Shown here piece by piece: positions 44,385 through 64,000 of a stretch of DNA of 64,000 bases. Below the pieces are notes generated by a model that had not been told where the DNA came from, did not search any database, and saw nothing but the letters and a program-made list of their open reading frames with translations. This DNA is from Oreocharis arfaki. Lineage: Eukaryota; Chordata; Aves; Passeriformes; Paramythiidae. The position numbers and the translations under genes are program-made. The stretch is taken from contig VZRR01003268.1 in NCBI GenBank assembly GCA_013398015.1, forward strand, positions 3,543 to 67,542, in the 5' to 3' direction. The number at the start of each line of letters is the position of its first letter. Position 1 is the first letter of the stretch.

Positions 44385-45200
44385 NNNNNNNNNNNNNNNN
44401 NNNNNNNNNNNNNNNNNNNNNNNNNNNNNNNNNNNNNNNNNNNNNNNNNNNNNNNNNNNNNNNNNNNNNNNNNNNNNNNNNNNNNNNNNNNNNNNNNNNN
44501 NNNNNNNNNNNNNNNNNNNNNNNNNNNNNNNNNNNNNNNNNNNNNNNNNNNNNNNNNNNNNNNNNNNNNNNNNNNNNNNNNNNNNNNNNNNNNNNNNNNN
44601 NNNNNNNNNNNNNNNNNNNNNNNNNNNNNNNNNNNNNNNNNNNNNNNNNNNNNNNNNNNNNNNNNNNNNNNNNNNNNNNNNNNNNNNNNNNNNNNNNNNN
44701 NNNNNNNNNNNNNNNNNNNNNNNNNNNNNNNNNNNNNNNNNNNNNNNNNNNNAGACGGAGGGAAAGAAGGGGGGAAAAAATGTTACAAAATAAAATAAGA
44801 AAAAAACTGAAGCGTGCGCGCCGGGCTCAGACACTGCGTCAGCGGACCGGGGCCCGGCCCAGCGGCGGCAAGAGAGCGGGGCGCGGCCCGAGCCCCGGGG
44901 GGCTCCGCCCGCTGCAGCGCATCACTGGGGCGGGGGGTCCGGGGCGAAACGGGAAAAGTGGTAGAAGCGAAGCCCAGCCTGGCCAGGGCATCTCTGCAGA
45001 CGCCCGGGTATGGCTGGCTTCCCCCGCAGAGTGCCCCTGCAGCCCTCTCCACACCCCGGGTGGTCGCGATGCCCCGGTACGGGGCGGAGGGTGTGGGGGA
45101 GATGCCCACGGTGCCGCCAGCCCCGCGTCGAGTCCCGCGTCGGGTCCTCAGCCCAACTCGCCGGGGAGAGCAGCCAAGGGCTGCCGTGAGCTCCCACCAC
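44221..45200 (-). promoter_or_regulatory. MRC2: CpG island, probable MRC2 promoter with hidden exon 1
   Basis: This is the most GC- and CpG-dense part of the window, split by a gap. It lies about 10 kb upstream of MRC2 exon 2 and is the only plausible first-exon site. No signal peptide with a donor in the right phase (one base of the split codon) could be read on either side. Exon 1 with the start codon and signal peptide is therefore probably inside the gap. The transcription start cannot be placed. Confidence 0.7.
44385..44752. other. Assembly gap of 368 N in the CpG island
   Basis: 368 unresolved bases with poly-C/G-rich sequence on the left flank. The size is not a round default, so it was probably estimated. 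Open frames that appear to run through it are artefacts of the unknown bases. Confidence 0.97.
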
Positions 45201-48200
45201 ACATCGTTGCTTGCACCTCTGGATGCCCGGCAGAATTATTTCATCCCAAGCACACCCAGCCCAACTGGATCCTCCTTCATCCATCCCTGTGGCACAGAGC
45301 TGGGCAGCTCCCAGCCCAGCCGTGGATGCTGAAGTTGGATACAGCTCACTGCACCTTCCATCACAAGCCCAGTCCCTCCAGCCGTGGGGTGCTGGTGCAG
45401 CTCTCCAGCTTCTGGTGCTCTGATGAGGGCATGGGACAAAGAACATCCACAATATCCGATGTAGGTATATCCCACATCCAGGACCTGAATATAAAAGGCT
45501 TTTAAAAACTTTTAAAGAACTTTTAAACTTTTTTTTTCACACCTCCACTCTATGTCCCCAAAAGCCTCCCTAAGAAGGCAGTATACATGGAAAACACTGG
45601 AAGTTGGCATATTCCTGGCTTTCTACACCCATCTGGTGCGTTTGGATGATGCTCGTGGTGCCCATTCTTGTGGGAGCATCTCTGAGGGTGTGGAAGCCTC
45701 ACCCCCTCAAGCTCTCCTGGGATTTGAGCAGTTCAGGGAGGGTCAGTCAGTCCTTGACACACAGGCTCTGATATAAAAATTCAGGGGAGATGATGCTTTT
45801 GATGAGACCAAGCTGATGGCAGAGCTTCCTTGAGCAGGGAACAAGATCCGGCCCTGAGATGGCACAAACCCGTGAGGGTGTGAGGAAGAGGTGTGAGCCA
45901 GACACGGTTTGGCTGTTCTTCAGAAAATAAAGGAATCCGTTTTTTCCCAGCAGGGCAGGAAGGACCTGCAGGCTGGTGCCAGGATGGGATTTGGGGATGC
46001 AAACCCTCTGGGGAGGCTAATTAAGCATATCAGCATCTGGGCTGTTGGTTTTTCTAAGGCAGGGATTATTTTTTAATTGCAGCAGCACTGAGAGAAAGGC
46101 CTCGCTGCCTCCATGGCTGCCACAGGAAACAAGCATGACAGCCCAGAGGAGAGGAAGGAATCATCCAGATCCTTGCTTCTGTCCCGAAAACTTGGAGACC
46201 ATTCCAGGGGGATGCCACCCACTGAGACACCAGTGGCTGGACATGATGGAGCTGTGAAGTCCCATGAGTGGGATCCTCCACCCATCCCGGACAGACCTGA
46301 TATCCCTTTCAAGGAAGTTGAACGCATCTGAAGGAAGGGACTCAGCAGAGTCAAAAGACTTTGGGTCCCATGGAGCATCGCCACTTCGTGGTCTGGTACA
46401 TCCTGTGTCTGGGAGGCCCCTATGCTGCGTGTGATTAGCAGATAATTAGCACTTCTTAATTAATTTCTTCAACACAGGCCAACAGCTCCTTACCTACTCT
46501 CTTCCTAATCTGGTTTAGTACCAGCTGAGTCGCTATTCCACGCAGTGAATCGGGAGGAAATGTGTTTTCCCTTGGGACATTTCCAGGCTGTCTGACCCCT
46601 CTGGCCCTAATGAGTTGCTGCCAGACGAGGAAAAGGGGACATGGCTGCATGCAGGAGACAGCCAAATGAGCCGCTGGCCACAATCTCTGGAGAGCTCCTT
46701 GCCTGGGGAGATTGACTGGGAGCAGTGGGCTCATCCCAGGATTACCCAGAACTTGGGATATTCAGTGTCAGTAGCCGATTCCCGCAGTCAGAGCACCTGA
46801 ATCTGTCATTTCATTGGAAAAATAAATTCTGGGTTTTGGCCAAAGCAACATCCCATATAGGGAGTGGTCGCAGTGGAGGGGCTGCAGTGGGATGGGGTGA
46901 AACAGCATTGACTCCAGTGAAAGCCATCCTTCAGGAGGGTTTGGAAAACATTTCCGGAGATAGATCCAAGAGCCACTTGCCCACCTTTGGCTGGGGGTCT
47001 GACCTGGTCAGGAGCACTTGGGAGAAAACAAGTCAGTCAGGATGCTCAGCAGGTTCCAAATGTGTCACCAATGCGCAGTGGGACCCAACCACAGGGGTGG
47101 GGGAGAAACCCCAGATTTGGAGCTGGGGTGCTCAGTGGCAGTGAGGCACCCCATGACTTACTGAGTTTGGGGCTGTCACGGGGCACATTAGGTGTTTGCT
47201 TGTGCCAGAGGCATTAGAAGAAAGGATTTGGGGACCTGTGGACCATGAGAACAGCATCTGTAGCCTTCAGATTTTCTGAAGGAGGGATCTGACCACCCCA
47301 TCAGCCACCTCTGAGGACTGGCAGGTTCTAAGGGTCTGTTTATTGTATGACCAGGGAGGCAGCATGTCCTGCTCTGTTGCCCTCTTCCAAGGGTGCTCCC
47401 CCCAGCCCATAGCTCTCTGGGACTGAGGGCTCCAGGAGAGCAAAGCCCTGCCTTGTGGGCAGCAGCTGTTGGGGGACTCTGGTGTCAGGGGCTTTGCTTT
47501 GCCGGAGACCAGCAGCACCTGCCAGACTCTGCCAAGAGCTCAGCGCCGCCTCGGCCTCATCCTGGCCCCAAATAGGACTGGCTGGGCCAAGATCAACACT
47601 GACCTGGCAGGCGCTGTGCATTGAGGTCACTGCTTGGGGAAGAGGCCGTCTTGGCGTCTGCTGGCTCCTTCTCCCTCGCGCCGGCAGCGACAGCAGCAGG
47701 GAATGGCCACGTCGCTCTCTCTGTTGGAGACAGGCAGGAACACCCAGCCCAGCTCCCTCTCCAAGCTCCAGGCTTTGCATTGCAGGGAGTGAGGGTGATT
47801 GGTATCCCCTTGCTGGGATGTGGGGCTTGGTGGGGAACCCCATGGGGGTACAGCAAGAGACGCATCCCCAAGCTTTGCATTTGTACCCTTGCCTTTGGGG
47901 ACAAGCATGGGGACGCCATGCGAGGGCTCAGCTCCTCCGCAGCCCCAAGCATAATGGTTGTATTCGGGGCCCCATGCTGATGTTCCTGAGGGTTTGGTTT
48001 TCTCATTAGGGTTCAACACCGTGTGAGAGGGATCTTGGTGCTGGTGGCTGAGGCTCCACCGAGCACGGAGTGTCAGGGAGGCACCTCCTGTTTGCTTCCC
48101 GTGCTCCTCCCCCAGGAACTGAAACACGATGTTTAGGATCAGCCCAGGCTCTGCTCGACACTCAGCTGCGGGTAGAGGGATCCTGGCCAAAATGAAGGGC

Positions 48201-51200
48201 CCTTTCCCTGCCTACAACCCAATCGTCCCTTTAGCTCTTGCAAGGAGCAGATGGAGCTTTGCCGGGGTCCCTTAATGTGCTTGGTCAGCCCCATTCCCCC
48301 TGACCTCCTTCTCAACTTTGCTGTCTCCCAGCGCTGCAAAGAGGGTCTCTTTGTAGGCGCCCCACACGGCAGCTTTCAGAGCTCTTTGCTGCTCTCTCTT
48401 CTTCAGCCCTGCAAAGTCAGGCAAGTTCAAGCTGCAAATAATTTATTAAAACCAGATGTGCTCGCTTGGAGCTGCCATGAGGAATTTCAGGATGCTCCAG
48501 CCCTGCGAGGGCCAGCGCCGAGATCCTGGCCTTCTGCTGCAGGGGTGGGACAAGGCTGGGGGCTGCCCAGGGAGAAGTCCTGCCCTCTGAGCCTCTTGCC
48601 TCTCCTTCCTGCCTGGCTTCCCCTGGAGGGCTCCTGGAAAGGGGCAGAGAGGAATTCCAGCCATTTACAAGAAATTTGCCTTTTAGAAAAACACTTTCTC
48701 TGCATGACTCAAGAGCAAATTGGCGGAACCTGGCTGCAGAGCGGGAAGGGAAAGCAGCTGGAGAGTAGTGGAGGACAGCACATCCTGAACGGCATCTTCC
48801 TCCTGCCGGAAGCGGGTATGGGACCACAGAGCAGAGATTTCACCCTGTTCCCTGGCCATTTCCAACCAGAGCAGCATGGTCCAGTTGCCCCTGGGTGCTT
48901 CATTTCCACCTCTGCCACTGCCTTACCTCATAGCCACGGGCATGTCCCCTTCCACCTCCATCCCTCACCAGTTCCTTTAGCCTGGAGGGGTTTTGGCATC
49001 AATCCCAGCCACTCTCCTGGGTTTGGGTGTGAGTGTGCGGATTTTCAGGATTAACGGGAGCTGGGATGAGCCAATGCTGAACAAAGCAGGTTTGGAGCCC
49101 TGATCCTGATGAAGAGCTGAGACAGGAGCAAGGCAGCTGCCGACACGGCAGTGCGTGCTCGTGGCTCCCACACAGCCGGCACCTTTGGTCAGGAGAGGAC
49201 AGGACTGAGCAGAGCTCTGGATTTTTTCTTTCACTGAATGCAAAGTAGAGACAATCATCTTAAAACTTTGCTGCTGGTGTTCCCCAGGGCAGCCCAGGTG
49301 GAGATGGGAGATCTGGCCTGAGCATGAGGCTGAATCTCCCTGTCTTCATCCTGCTACTGCCCACAGCATCCCTGCATTTTTAGTTTCATTCCTGTGTTTT
49401 TATCTCCATCCCTGTGTTTTAACTCCATGTGGACCATGGCACTGCTCTGCACCATCCCTGCAGCCCAAGCAACAGAGGATGGGAAAGCAGCTCCTGGCGA
49501 GGGCTGCCTGGGGGCTGGTGAGGCTCATCCCACACTGCTGGGGCAGATGGCGGATAACCTCTTTTTTCAGGCTTTCCTGAATCAGTTCAAAGCGCTTGAG
49601 CCTCCCCTTCACTGATGTGTTTGGAAATGAGAAGCGACAGAGTGAGTGAGCAACAAGCTGCAGCTGAAGGATGGAGGGAGAAGAAAGACTGCAGCAACCC
49701 ATCCCAGGAGGAGATGCAGGCTGGGAGCACAGATGAGCAGGGAAGAGCACACAGAGCTGGTGGCAGCATGCAGCTCCTCACCCTCAGCACATGCCAGCAG
49801 CTTCTCCTGGCCTTCACACCCCCATGCAGCTAAAGCATGGAATGGGAGCGTGTCTCAGGCCGGCTCCCAGAACAGACAATAGTGTCCTTGTGGCCAAGAG
49901 CCTATTCTTGGGTGTGAATGTAGCGAGGGGAGGCTGAGCTGCTCTGCGTTTGTTTGCCCTTTTGCCCCCACCCAGGGTGATAGCCGGCAGGGACACCCAG
50001 CTGCCCCCGAGGGCAGCGCTGTGGCCAGGGAGAAGCAGAGACCACAGGCAGAGCCATGTGCAGCCGTGGAAAATCAGTGTCTCAGTGCAAAGATGCATCA
50101 GCATTTAGTAGCAAAGGTAGGTCCGGGCTGGGTGGGAGTCAGGGCTGTGCCCAATTCTGCTCCTGCATGCTCTAAAGTCTCCTCTTCTCCTCCACGCTGG
50201 GAGTGGGAAGGTTTAGGTTAAGGCTGCTTGAGCCAAGCTTGTGTAGCACCCAGAAAACAACATCCTCCAGCAGCAGACCCAGGCAGACACTGGCAGCGGT
50301 TGCAAAGCTCACACTGAAGGTTTGCCAGGTCACAAAATAAACTGGGACTGGCCCATTTAGCAGAGGGAAGCTCATTTATAGTATGACTCCCAACTGCAAA
50401 TGTAGGAGGCAAAGCATCCAGCGAGGCAGCCCCTTGGTGAATCTCGATCCTGCGGGTGTCAAGGTATGTCCCCCACACACGTCCCTGCACGTGTGGGCAC
50501 CCACCCACGCACTGCAGGACAGTGATGATCCTGCTGATGCTACTGAAGCACCATTACCATCTCTCCTGGCCCAAATCTGTGTCACATCATCTGAACTGGA
50601 ACGGGGGGCTGAAAAATTATCAACTGCAGCAGCAGGGAGGGAACTGAGCTCACTCAGTGTTTGGTTTCACTTGCACTCACTGAGTTTGACTTCAGGCACA
50701 GTGAAAGTCAGATCAGGTTTGCAGAGTAACCGGGGCCCAGTGACTGTTCACCAGAGGAAGCAGCCCTGGGGGCAGGTATGGCCCCAGCTCCTGGGGGATG
50801 CCCAGGGATGCCCGGCCCAGTGACCCTGCATGCCTGTGGAGGAGCTCAATACGCCAAGGACCCCAGCTCTCCCCAGTGATCAATCCAGATACAAACAAAC
50901 TCAACATCTTCAGCTGCCAAGCTGCCAGCTCCATCATTTTCTGTTGTGTATTTTTGTAAAGCTGACAAGGCCCAGCCTCAAGAAATTAAAGGAGCTGCGT
51001 TTCGTCACTGCTCAGTGTGGTTGGTTATTGTGGGTGACTCACAGGGGAGACTTGGGTGTCCATGGGCTGGAGAGTGGATGGGGGGTTGTGACCCACAGAT
51101 TTTCATCAACAGAAAAGATGCCTTTTTTATGTCCTCAACATCTGTGGCTTCTAAAGGCAGCTGCTACTCGACAGGAAATGAGGGAAAAACCCACCTCAGC

Positions 51201-53425
51201 TTTCTAATTTATGTTACAAGACAAGATCAACACCAGTAATTAAGTGACTTAGTAATTTTCAGCAATGCCGCCTCTGATGCAGAGATCTCACTGCTCTGAG
51301 CTTCCTCCATCCTTCCTCATCCTGTCCTGTGTCATCTCTGCGCAGCCACTGCAAGAGAGCTTGTGCCAATACCAAGAGCAGAAAAACAGTAAAAGCCAAG
51401 CAAATCTCTTAAAACTTATTTTAATATCCATGTCTCATCTGTTGGGTAGAGCCAAAACAGTCTGGCCTGGTTTAAGTTACAAATTCTTCATACACTTTAA
51501 GTAAATGAACATTGTGGCAATAGGGTCTGTTATTGGAAGTGAAACCCATCTTAACAAGGGAAGTGTTGCAGCCAGAATTCTACCAGGGTTCTTCCCTGCA
51601 ATCAGCCCCAAAAGGCTGTCACTGTCCCCTGGCCCTGGATGGGTGTCGCACAGCAGGAATAAATGCTTCTGACACAAAACTAATCACACCCACAGAGATA
51701 CACACACTGGATGGCCAAGAAACAATGGGACCAGGATAGAAAAAACCCTTTTAGAATTCTCCCCAATGCGGACAGATACCAAATCGCCAGTTTTGGCAAA
51801 CTGGATGAAGCACCAACCCCCATTTCTCCTGACAGAGGCTGAATAAACATGTTGAAGCTGCTTGCTGGACAACTAACTTCTGGCTTGGAGCAGCAGGCAT
51901 GGAAAGGGCTAAGAGAGGATGGCTGAGGATTTAAAGATGCAGTATTTCTGTTCTTTGTCCAAAACACTGCAGTTTAGACACCACCTTAATGCAGCTGCAA
52001 GGGAGTAAATCCAATTAAAAGCCCAAGAGTCACTACAAAAATAGTAAGAAAAATCAAAGCAGCAGAGTTGTCCACTTCCCTAGCCTACTGCTTAATTCCA
52101 ACAGACTACTCCATTTCTCAGTTAAGAAGTTCCTGATCAGGTTTAAGCACAGTATTGGCAGATGACGGCTTACAGTAAGTGAACAAGTGGCAGGTCTGAG
52201 TGCATGATGGAGAACAGCACTTGCCAGGAGATGCCACTGGGGTAACAGAGCCACCCAAACAGCCCCCAGGCTGCCACAGCTGTGGGTACAATCCTGGAGT
52301 TATCCCACTGAGGATCCCCCAGCCCACAGTGGTCCAGGGGTGTGCACAGGGTGGTCTGGTTTTTAACCACCACCCTGAATTGCAGTAGTGCAGCAGTCGT
52401 CTCCCTCTTGGGACAAACCCTGCTCCTCAACACTGCACCTTTAAATATTTCTGGCTAAGAACTCCTGCCACATGTTAGGAACACTCCAACCTGGCTGCCA
52501 CATGTTCAAGTGCTGCGATTTTTGTGTTTTCAGTTTTCATTCAATGTGGGAGGAAAAAGGAGTGGGAGGCTCCCACTTCACAGCAGGCAGATCCAGCTGA
52601 AGGTACAAGACCCCTCCAGGCAGATTATAGGAGGGAGACAACAATTAGGGTGTTTGCTCCTTTCAAGAACATTATCTTGTTCCTTCCCCTCTGAAATCGG
52701 ATGCAGTGATGGCAGCAAGTTTCATGAGTCAGCAAGTTTGAAAAGTGTTAAGGGAGAGAGGAAGCTGTGCTGCCAAGTCACCCAGCAGAGAGGAGCAGAC
52801 AAGCCTTCAGCTTCAGAATGCTCTAACGTGAACTGGGGTCAGAAGAGAGCTGTGTGGGCAAGGATCACACCTGTGACACGTGAGCCGTGCTCCAATCCCC
52901 GCCTGCTCTCTGCCTGCCAGCCAAGATCAGGCTCACGAGGGTGGAGAGCTCGGCGTGAGCATGTGGGGCTGGGTCTGCAAAACAACAGCACTTCAACACA
53001 TTAAAAAAGTGCAACTGTCGAGTGCACTGAGAGTGATGAAGCAGCAGCTGAGACCTTGTGGCAGCCTGGGCTGTGACCCACTCTGATCACAGAGTGACGC
53101 AGGCCTGTTCTCCCAGGGCTTCACCACCCTCCTGAGAAGGTGAATCATTCCTAAGAGGCCACCCCAAAGGAGCAGAAAACTGCACCAGCTGCATAAATGG
53201 ACACTGCCACAAACCTGCTAATACGGGTTTCACTGAGACCAGAAAACTGTTTTCTTCCAAAAAATTGTTATTTTTAAAAAATTGAAATTAATTAGGGGTA
53301 AAACACTAACTCTAGTGCCATGAACAGGCAGGATCAACTTTTTTCCCCTCCAAAGGGCAAAGAGTCATATACCATCCCCAGCTGAACCTTGGTGCTTCGA
53401 GCTTTTCAGGAGATGTTACCTAAAC
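45201..53425. other. Intergenic region between MRC2 promoter and TLK2 3' end
   Basis: About 8.2 kb. No exon with splice sites and coding bias, tRNA-like fold, LTR or CR1 end was recognised. Open frames such as that at 48251-49054 follow GC content and show no domain. It may contain regulatory sequence for MRC2. Confidence 0.45.
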
Positions 53426-53865
53426 TTTATTAAAAGAAAAAGAACAATGTTTAAATATCAACACTGGACTAGCCCAGTCTTTTTTCCAAAGTCCACATTC
53501 TTCATATGAAGCACACACGGCGTCCTGGATTCCCCAAGGCTGCATGTTCAGAAGTTCACAGTACATGGAACCGTGTCTTTTTGTATTTTTTCTTGAGTTT
53601 CCCCTCCTTGCTTAGAGCAGCCACCCTTTTGTGGTCACTGACTGGATAAACCTCAAGCCATCTCCTATCCACATGGCTTGGCCTAGATGCCGAAGGTTTT
53701 CTTGATGAGAGTTGATGTTGTCATGCTCTATGGATGGAAAAAAAGCAAGAGAAAAAAGCACCTGGTACAGGTTTCTTGAGACCCTTGTGGATTCCTCTGT
53801 TCCAAAGGTGTTTCTGAAAGTCTTTTCACCGGTTTCTCAAGCAGTTTTTGGCCTATTACTCTGTC
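53426..53865 (-). terminator. TLK2: TLK2 3' UTR with candidate poly(A) signal
   Basis: The first canonical minus-strand AATAAA after the TLK2 stop codon is at 53431-53426, giving a 3' UTR of about 440 bases. Longer alternative ends cannot be excluded. Confidence 0.5.
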
Positions 53866-62529
<8,664 letters not shown>

Positions 62530-64000
62530 CTGTACAAGGAAAAACCAAAAGGAAAACACAACACTCTGTAAGGTACTGCAGGTAGTGTTTCCACCTGATT
62601 TATGGAAACAAAAATGCAATTCCACTTCTGAAGAGGTTATTGGCATAAACCTTGTCTGGGAGATCAGAGAGATGGTCAGAGTCAATTCGCAGTCAGGTGG
62701 CAAGTAACAAGAATGAAAACTGACTGGGCAATTCTGTTCACACCTACACAGACAGGAGAAGACATATCTTTACACCTCCTTGTTTCTGATGTTTTCTGTA
62801 ATTAAGAAGCCTAGTTGCTATGGTCTTGCTCCTTCCCTGAGTAAGTGCTATGCAGCTGTTTTTGAAGGAATTTCAGTTTTGGTGGGACAAGAGAAAGAAG
62901 ACAGCCCTCAGCAGTAAGAGCAGGGATGTCATGACACCACGTAGGATACGGCAGCATCTGGACAGGATGGGAAGTGTGAGAGAACGACATTATGTTCTAC
63001 TAGTGGTAACTGCTCAAACAGGTCAGAGTGTTCCTCAATGCCATGTAGAAGTTCTGACATAGTGTTTGTCTAGCTGGAAGTTCCGGTGCCCTCAAAAACA
63101 ACACGAGAATTCATATCACTGTGGCCAGGGCCACAAACCTCAGTTCAAACGTGCTCCCTGAGCAGTACAATTTGTGTATGTGACTCGGGGGACACCATTA
63201 CCCATCTGTCTTGTGACTCTGCTCCTTCTCTTTCCAACTGGTTCTATTTTTAGACATAAAGAATGAGCCAGTTTCCAAAAGTGGAGAAGGATAAGCATAG
63301 CTTCAGACAATGCCACGATCCCAACACATTACTTCATTTTCCATTAAGGTCCATTTCCAAATGGATTCCTCCACTCCAGGGTGGCAATGTTACATGCCAG
63401 CATACGTGGACCTGCAGTTAAGCCCCTGGAGCAATGTGGGAGCTGTAGAGCCAGCATGCCTGCAGCATTCCCCTGCCCATATCACTTCTCTTTGTTCACA
63501 GGTCAATAAAGCATAATGGGCAGACTGCCAGCAGATTCCGGGTGTGCAGTAACTTTCCCTTCCACAGAAAATAACAAGGAGTACGGAGGCATTAATGAGG
63601 CCTTGCATTCTGCTTGTGTGTCAAGGTTACAGGAAAAAAACTAAATGTAGAGCTCGAGCACAACCTGAGAAAAGAAGGTGGACTCCAGCAAGACATTTGC
63701 TTCGTCTTTGGTTCATTTCCGAAAGAAAACTCCTTGGCCTTAGCAGAGATCACACCTAACCAGGAAATGGCAGAAGACATCTATTTTTTTTCCCAGTATT
63801 TCATCTGTTGAAGTGTCCCAGAAAATTTATTTATAGGTCACTGCAATCACTTTCAAGGTAACCAACAGCTTATCTAAATATAACCCCACTTGCAGGTACA
63901 GTTCCTACTGAGGCCAAGGTATTTGAGAACGAATGTGCATCGCAGCTGCCTGAACAGGACTGGTTTGCAACAGCCCAAGAGGTTTTATTGGACTGATAAT
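62530..64000 (-). other. TLK2: TLK2 intron reaching the window edge
   Basis: The next upstream TLK2 exon, expected to end with a segment resembling LRLGHLKK, was not found before 64,000. No other gene or repeat was recognised. Confidence 0.55.

Noticed and set aside
44184..44834. Long open frames through the CpG island on both strands
   Set aside because: Most of their length is unknown bases. Only the flanks are real, and they show no signal peptide or domain.
48251..49054. 267-codon plus-strand open frame between TLK2 and MRC2
   Set aside because: No recognisable domain, unremarkable start context and dense overlapping frames on the other strand. It looks compositional.

Overview
The window is nuclear DNA from a bird, most likely a songbird. 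The evidence is several CR1 LINE 3' ends, a tRNA-Ile-derived SINE with a CR1-like tail, solo retroviral LTRs of a type I remember from passerine genomes, and two multi-exon vertebrate genes. There are no bacterial genes, CRISPR arrays or operons. The species assignment is inference; the repeat types and genes are read from the sequence.

Layout. Positions 1-15,000 are AT-rich and gene-poor. They hold a degenerate telomere-like 12-base tandem repeat (910-1065), three solo LTRs (about 4610-5273, 7584-8108, 8904-9412) and a few weak plus-strand exon candidates (6501-6646, 10802-10856, 11405-11455). Positions 15,000-18,678 are GC-richer and hold two CR1 ends, a 69-base imperfect duplicate and the MRC2 3' UTR and flank. 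MRC2 (Endo180/uPARAP) runs on the minus strand from exon 2 at 34,027 to its stop codon at 18,679. All 28 visible coding exons have GT/AG splice sites and join in one frame. Intron 1 is about 10 kb, and exon 1 is probably hidden in a 368-base assembly gap (44,385-44,752) inside a CpG island. Positions 45,200-53,425 are intergenic with no supported gene. TLK2 follows, also on the minus strand, with its last nine exons (62,529 to 53,866). These encode a short coiled-coil end, the whole kinase domain and the C-terminal tail; earlier exons lie beyond the right edge.

TLK2 followed by MRC2 in the same orientation matches the human 17q23 order. MRC2 is an endocytic collagen receptor at the cell surface and TLK2 is a nuclear chromatin-assembly kinase. 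They are syntenic neighbours, and nothing here suggests a shared function. I found no convincing new biological system. The items most worth a second look are the orphan plus-strand exon candidates, the telomere-like array at the AT-rich left end, the duplicated 69-base element and the G-rich repeat abutting an MRC2 splice donor.
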